Shown here: in pieces, positions 24,089 through 26,649 of the stretch
How the letters are laid out: each line of letters starts with the position of its first letter
Numbering within the stretch: position 1 is the stretch's first letter
Assembly (NCBI GenBank): GCA_002317155.1
Contig: DCIR01000020.1
Coordinates: forward strand, 1 to 26,649
DNA: 26,649 bases
Direction: 5' to 3'
Source of the DNA: Lachnospiraceae bacterium UBA1721
GTDB taxonomy: Bacteria; Bacillota; Clostridia; Lachnospirales; Lachnospiraceae
The notes under the pieces: generated by a model
Databases searched by the model: none
The model's input: only the letters and a program-made list of their open reading frames with translations
What the model was told of the DNA's origin: nothing
Translations under genes and position numbers: made by a program

Positions 24089-26518
24089 ATGACTGCTACA
24101 GCACTTACCAATATTGCCGATTTTTCCATGAATCAGGTAGAAAATCTTGACGCATACTGCGTTAATGCATTAGAAAAAGACCTCGCATATCTGCTTGCAT
24201 TCGATACCGACAAGCTTCTCGCAGGTTTCCGCGAGACTGCTGGCCTCGATACAAAGGGAGTTACCAGATATGAAGGATGGGAATCTACACTTATCGGTGG
24301 ACATACAATCGGCCACTATCTTTCTGCAGTTGCTCAGGCTTATGCCAATCCCGGTGTATCTCAGGAAGACAAAGACATTCTTTATTCAATGATTACCGCT
24401 CTTATCGACGGCCTTCTTGAATGTCAGAATCACTCCAGAGGAAAAGAAAAATTCCTCTTCGGAGCAGTGATTGTCGATCCTGAAAATGTAGAAAAGCAGT
24501 TTGATAATATTGAAAAAAATCTCACTAACATAATCACTCAGGCATGGGTTCCGTGGTATACCCTTCACAAGATTCTCGCAGGTGTACTCGATACCTACAA
24601 GCTTACCTGTTATGCTCCCGCACTTGAACTTGCCAAGGGAATCGGCGACTGGACTTACAACAGAGCTACCGCCTGGGATGAAGCCACCGCAGCACAGGTT
24701 ATCCGTGTTGAGTACGGCGGAATGAACGATGTTCTCTATGAACTCTATGCACTCACCTCAGAGGATAAATATGCTGTTACAGCACATTATTTTGATTCTA
24801 TCGAGCTCTTTGAAAGAATCAAGGCCGGTGGCGACCATGCGCTCAACAATCATCACGCCAATACCACCATTCCTAAATTCATCGGCGCACTCAATCGATA
24901 TGTAGCATGCCACGGCAAAACTGTTAATGGCGAAAAAATCGATGCTACTGCATTTCTTGAATATGCAAAGAGCTTCTGGGACATGGTAGTAGATAAGCAC
25001 ACATATGTTACCGGCGGCAACAGTGAATGGGAGCACTTCGGAAAAGATTACATACTCGACAAGGAGCGTACCAACTGTAACTGTGAGACCTGTAACATAT
25101 ACAATATGCTCAAATTCTCTAAGACCCTTTTCTGTATTACAGGAGATGTAAAGTATTCTAATTACTATGAGAATGCTTTTTACAACACCATTCTCTCATC
25201 ACAGAATCCTGAGACAGGAATGACCACTTACTTCCAGCCTATGTCTACCGGATACTTCAAGGTATTCGGTCAGCGTTTCAACAAGTTCTGGTGCTGTACC
25301 GGAACCGGCATGGAAAACTTTACCAAGCTCAACGACAGCATCTTCTTTAGCAGTGATGCTTATGCCATCATTAATCTCTATGAGAGTGCCCGCCTTGACT
25401 GGAGCGACAAAAAGCTCACACTCACAATGAATGCCGATCTTCAGGCTTCAGATACTGTAACTGTAAAGGTAGAAACCTCAGACTCTGAGCCCTCACAGGT
25501 AGGTATCGCTCTTAGAATTCCCGCATGGGTATGCAGCACTCCTACCATTTCAATCAATGGTCAGAGCTGCGAATACACTGTTGATGGCTCATATGCACTT
25601 ATTCCTTCAGGAATCGAAACCGGAAGCGAGATCACCCTTACTCTTCCTATGAAGATCACTGCATGTGCTCTTCCGGACAATGACAGAAGCATTGCGTTCA
25701 AGTACGGTCCTACTGTTCTTAGTGCAAATCTTGGAACTGCTGATATGGCCACATCAACTACAGGTATGATGGTTACTATCCCCGCAGGAAAAATCAGTGG
25801 ATATGATGATTTAATTCTTCCGGATGATATTACTCCCGAAGAATTCATTAGCAATCCTGAAAAATATCTCATTAAAAACGAGTCTTCAGATACTAATGAT
25901 TCAGCATGTGCAAACAATCGTCCCAGCTTCACACTTTCAGTAAACGGACTCACCTTTGCTCCTCATTTTGCAAGATATAAGGAGCGCTATGGAATCTACT
26001 TTACCGTTCGTACCGAAGCTGAAGTAATCGCTATAAAGAAGGCCAAGGAGCAGGCACTCCTCGACAAGCCTGAAGGCGTTGTTATCGATACAGTACAGCC
26101 CGGCTATGGCCAGTATGAAAACGATGAACTCCACAGAATGTATGACTGGGGTGGATCTGTAGGTTCTACAGATAACGGCACTACCCGCTATGCCAAGGCA
26201 GGCGGTTCATTCACTTATCATATGTGTGTATCAGAAGCCGACAACAATTACCTCTCTCTTACCTTCCTTAAGGAAGACAGCGGTATGACTATGAGAATTT
26301 CTTCAGGTGATGAAGTATTCTTTGAAGATATTGTAGAATATGATGGTGACGATGAGACCTTCGAGCTTCGTGTTAAGGTTCCTATGAATGTAGTCTCAAC
26401 AGCTCAGGAGGTTACTGCCAACGGAGAAAAGCACCGTGTAATTCCTCTCACCTTTAAGGGCAGTCAGGGTGCACAGTCAGCCAGATTATTTGGATTTGTA
26501 TACATGATGAATTACTAA
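24089..26518 (+). CDS. GH127/GH146-type beta-L-arabinofuranosidase (DUF1680)
   Basis: This 809-residue cytoplasmic enzyme of the DUF1680 superfamily has an (alpha/alpha)6-barrel in the first 420 residues and beta-sandwich domains behind it. The Zn-cysteine catalytic site is visible by comparison with HypBA1 of Bifidobacterium longum. E333 and C335 (CETC) plus C402 and C403 (WCCTGTGMEN) match the E338/C340/C417/C418 ligands, C402 would be the nucleophile, and E315 (EHF) fits the acid/base E322. The protein is longer than HypBA1 (658 residues), nearer to GH146 enzymes. It should release L-arabinofuranose from beta-linked oligosaccharides. No signal peptide, so it needs an importer encoded elsewhere. 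GGAGG precedes the ATG. The divergent AraC gene is its likely regulator. Confidence 0.92.
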   Translation: MTATALTNIADFSMNQVENLDAYCVNALEKDLAYLLAFDTDKLLAGFRETAGLDTKGVTRYEGWESTLIGGHTIGHYLSAVAQAYANPGVSQEDKDILYSMITALIDGLLECQNHSRGKEKFLFGAVIVDPENVEKQFDNIEKNLTNIITQAWVPWYTLHKILAGVLDTYKLTCYAPALELAKGIGDWTYNRATAWDEATAAQVIRVEYGGMNDVLYELYALTSEDKYAVTAHYFDSIELFERIKAGGDHALNNHHANTTIPKFIGALNRYVACHGKTVNGEKIDATAFLEYAKSFWDMVVDKHTYVTGGNSEWEHFGKDYILDKERTNCNCETCNIYNMLKFSKTLFCITGDVKYSNYYENAFYNTILSSQNPETGMTTYFQPMSTGYFKVFGQRFNKFWCCTGTGMENFTKLNDSIFFSSDAYAIINLYESARLDWSDKKLTLTMNADLQASDTVTVKVETSDSEPSQVGIALRIPAWVCSTPTISINGQSCEYTVDGSYALIPSGIETGSEITLTLPMKITACALPDNDRSIAFKYGPTVLSANLGTADMATSTTGMMVTIPAGKISGYDDLILPDDITPEEFISNPEKYLIKNESSDTNDSACANNRPSFTLSVNGLTFAPHFARYKERYGIYFTVRTEAEVIAIKKAKEQALLDKPEGVVIDTVQPGYGQYENDELHRMYDWGGSVGSTDNGTTRYAKAGGSFTYHMCVSEADNNYLSLTFLKEDSGMTMRISSGDEVFFEDIVEYDGDDETFELRVKVPMNVVSTAQEVTANGEKHRVIPLTFKGSQGAQSARLFGFVYMMNY

Positions 26519-26562
26519 TCATCCGACTGCAAAATTTCATAATCATATAGAAATGCATTATT

Positions 26563-26620
26563 CATACACAAAATGAATTAGTCTTACACAAAAAATAGAA
26601 TAGACTTACACATAAGATAG
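26563..26620 (+). repeat. Three degenerate TACACA repeats, about 21-bp period
   Basis: TACACA occurs at 26565-26570, 26585-26590 and 26607-26612, 20 and 22 bases apart. Each copy is followed by an A-rich stretch and GAATTAG, GAATAG or AGATAG. The repeats lie between the GH127/GH146 stop and the terminal hairpin. They could be binding sites for a regulator of the next gene outside the window. Role unknown. Confidence 0.35.
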
Positions 26621-26647
26621 CGGCCATGCATTCGTGCAGGCTGCTAT
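26617..26647 (+). terminator. Probable terminator of the GH127/GH146 gene
   Basis: ATAGCGGCC and GGCTGCTAT pair with one G-U, and TGCA/TGCA extends the stem beyond a bulged A around a TTCG tetraloop. The window ends two bases into what appears to be a T-run, so the tract cannot be verified. Confidence 0.6.
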
Positions 26648-26649
26648 TT

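Overview
The window looks like chromosomal DNA from an anaerobic, AT-rich, Gram-positive member of the Lachnospiraceae (Butyrivibrio, Pseudobutyrivibrio or Roseburia type). This is inferred from a reverse-type rubrerythrin, repeated LytTR/DUF3021 pairs, a BceAB-type ABC module, a DUF6020 membrane protein and signal-peptide-less GH43 and GH127/GH146 enzymes, all with strong AGGAGG-like ribosome binding sites. No rRNA, tRNA, CRISPR array, transposase or phage gene was seen. There is no gene-free stretch longer than 300 bases.

Layout. (1) 1-700, minus: an oxidative-stress rubrerythrin with its terminator and a possible Fur/PerR-geometry operator. (2) 820-2230, plus: a LytTR DNA-binding regulator followed by a LiaF-like membrane protein with five ENG(F/M)G repeats, closed by a bidirectional terminator. 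(3) 2264-6540, minus: a moxR - DUF58 - transglutaminase/DUF4129 operon. (4) 6650-9795, minus: a DUF6020 membrane protein and a cytoplasmic GH43 enzyme. (5) 9895-10236, minus: a MIF-like tautomerase. (6) 10357-15916, minus: two ABC-2 exporters interleaved with two LytTR/DUF3021 pairs (ABC ATPase, permease, LytTR, DUF3021; then LytTR, DUF3021; then ABC ATPase, permease). (7) 15925-18164, minus: an XRE regulator with a TPR-like C-terminal part, and an orphan NMT1-type lipoprotein. (8) 18258-22883, minus: a complete BceAB-RS-type peptide sensing and detoxification operon, with an inverted repeat upstream of bceA that fits the BceR-family operator pattern TNACA-N4-TGTAA. (9) 23051-26518: an AraC regulator divergent from a large GH127/GH146-type beta-L-arabinofuranosidase.

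How they may work together. Much of the window is envelope sensing and export. Three LytTR genes each sit beside a small membrane protein, the architecture of LytTR Regulatory Systems (LytTR activator plus membrane inhibitor, as in streptococcal HdrRM and BrsRM). Both ABC-2 exporter units are preceded by an AGTTGC direct repeat with exactly 21-bp period, the spacing expected for a LytTR dimer. The two cassettes therefore look like paralogous regulator-inhibitor-exporter circuits sharing an operator code. This is the strongest candidate here for an undescribed regulatory system. The flanking glycosidases point to intracellular breakdown of imported arabinose-containing plant oligosaccharides.
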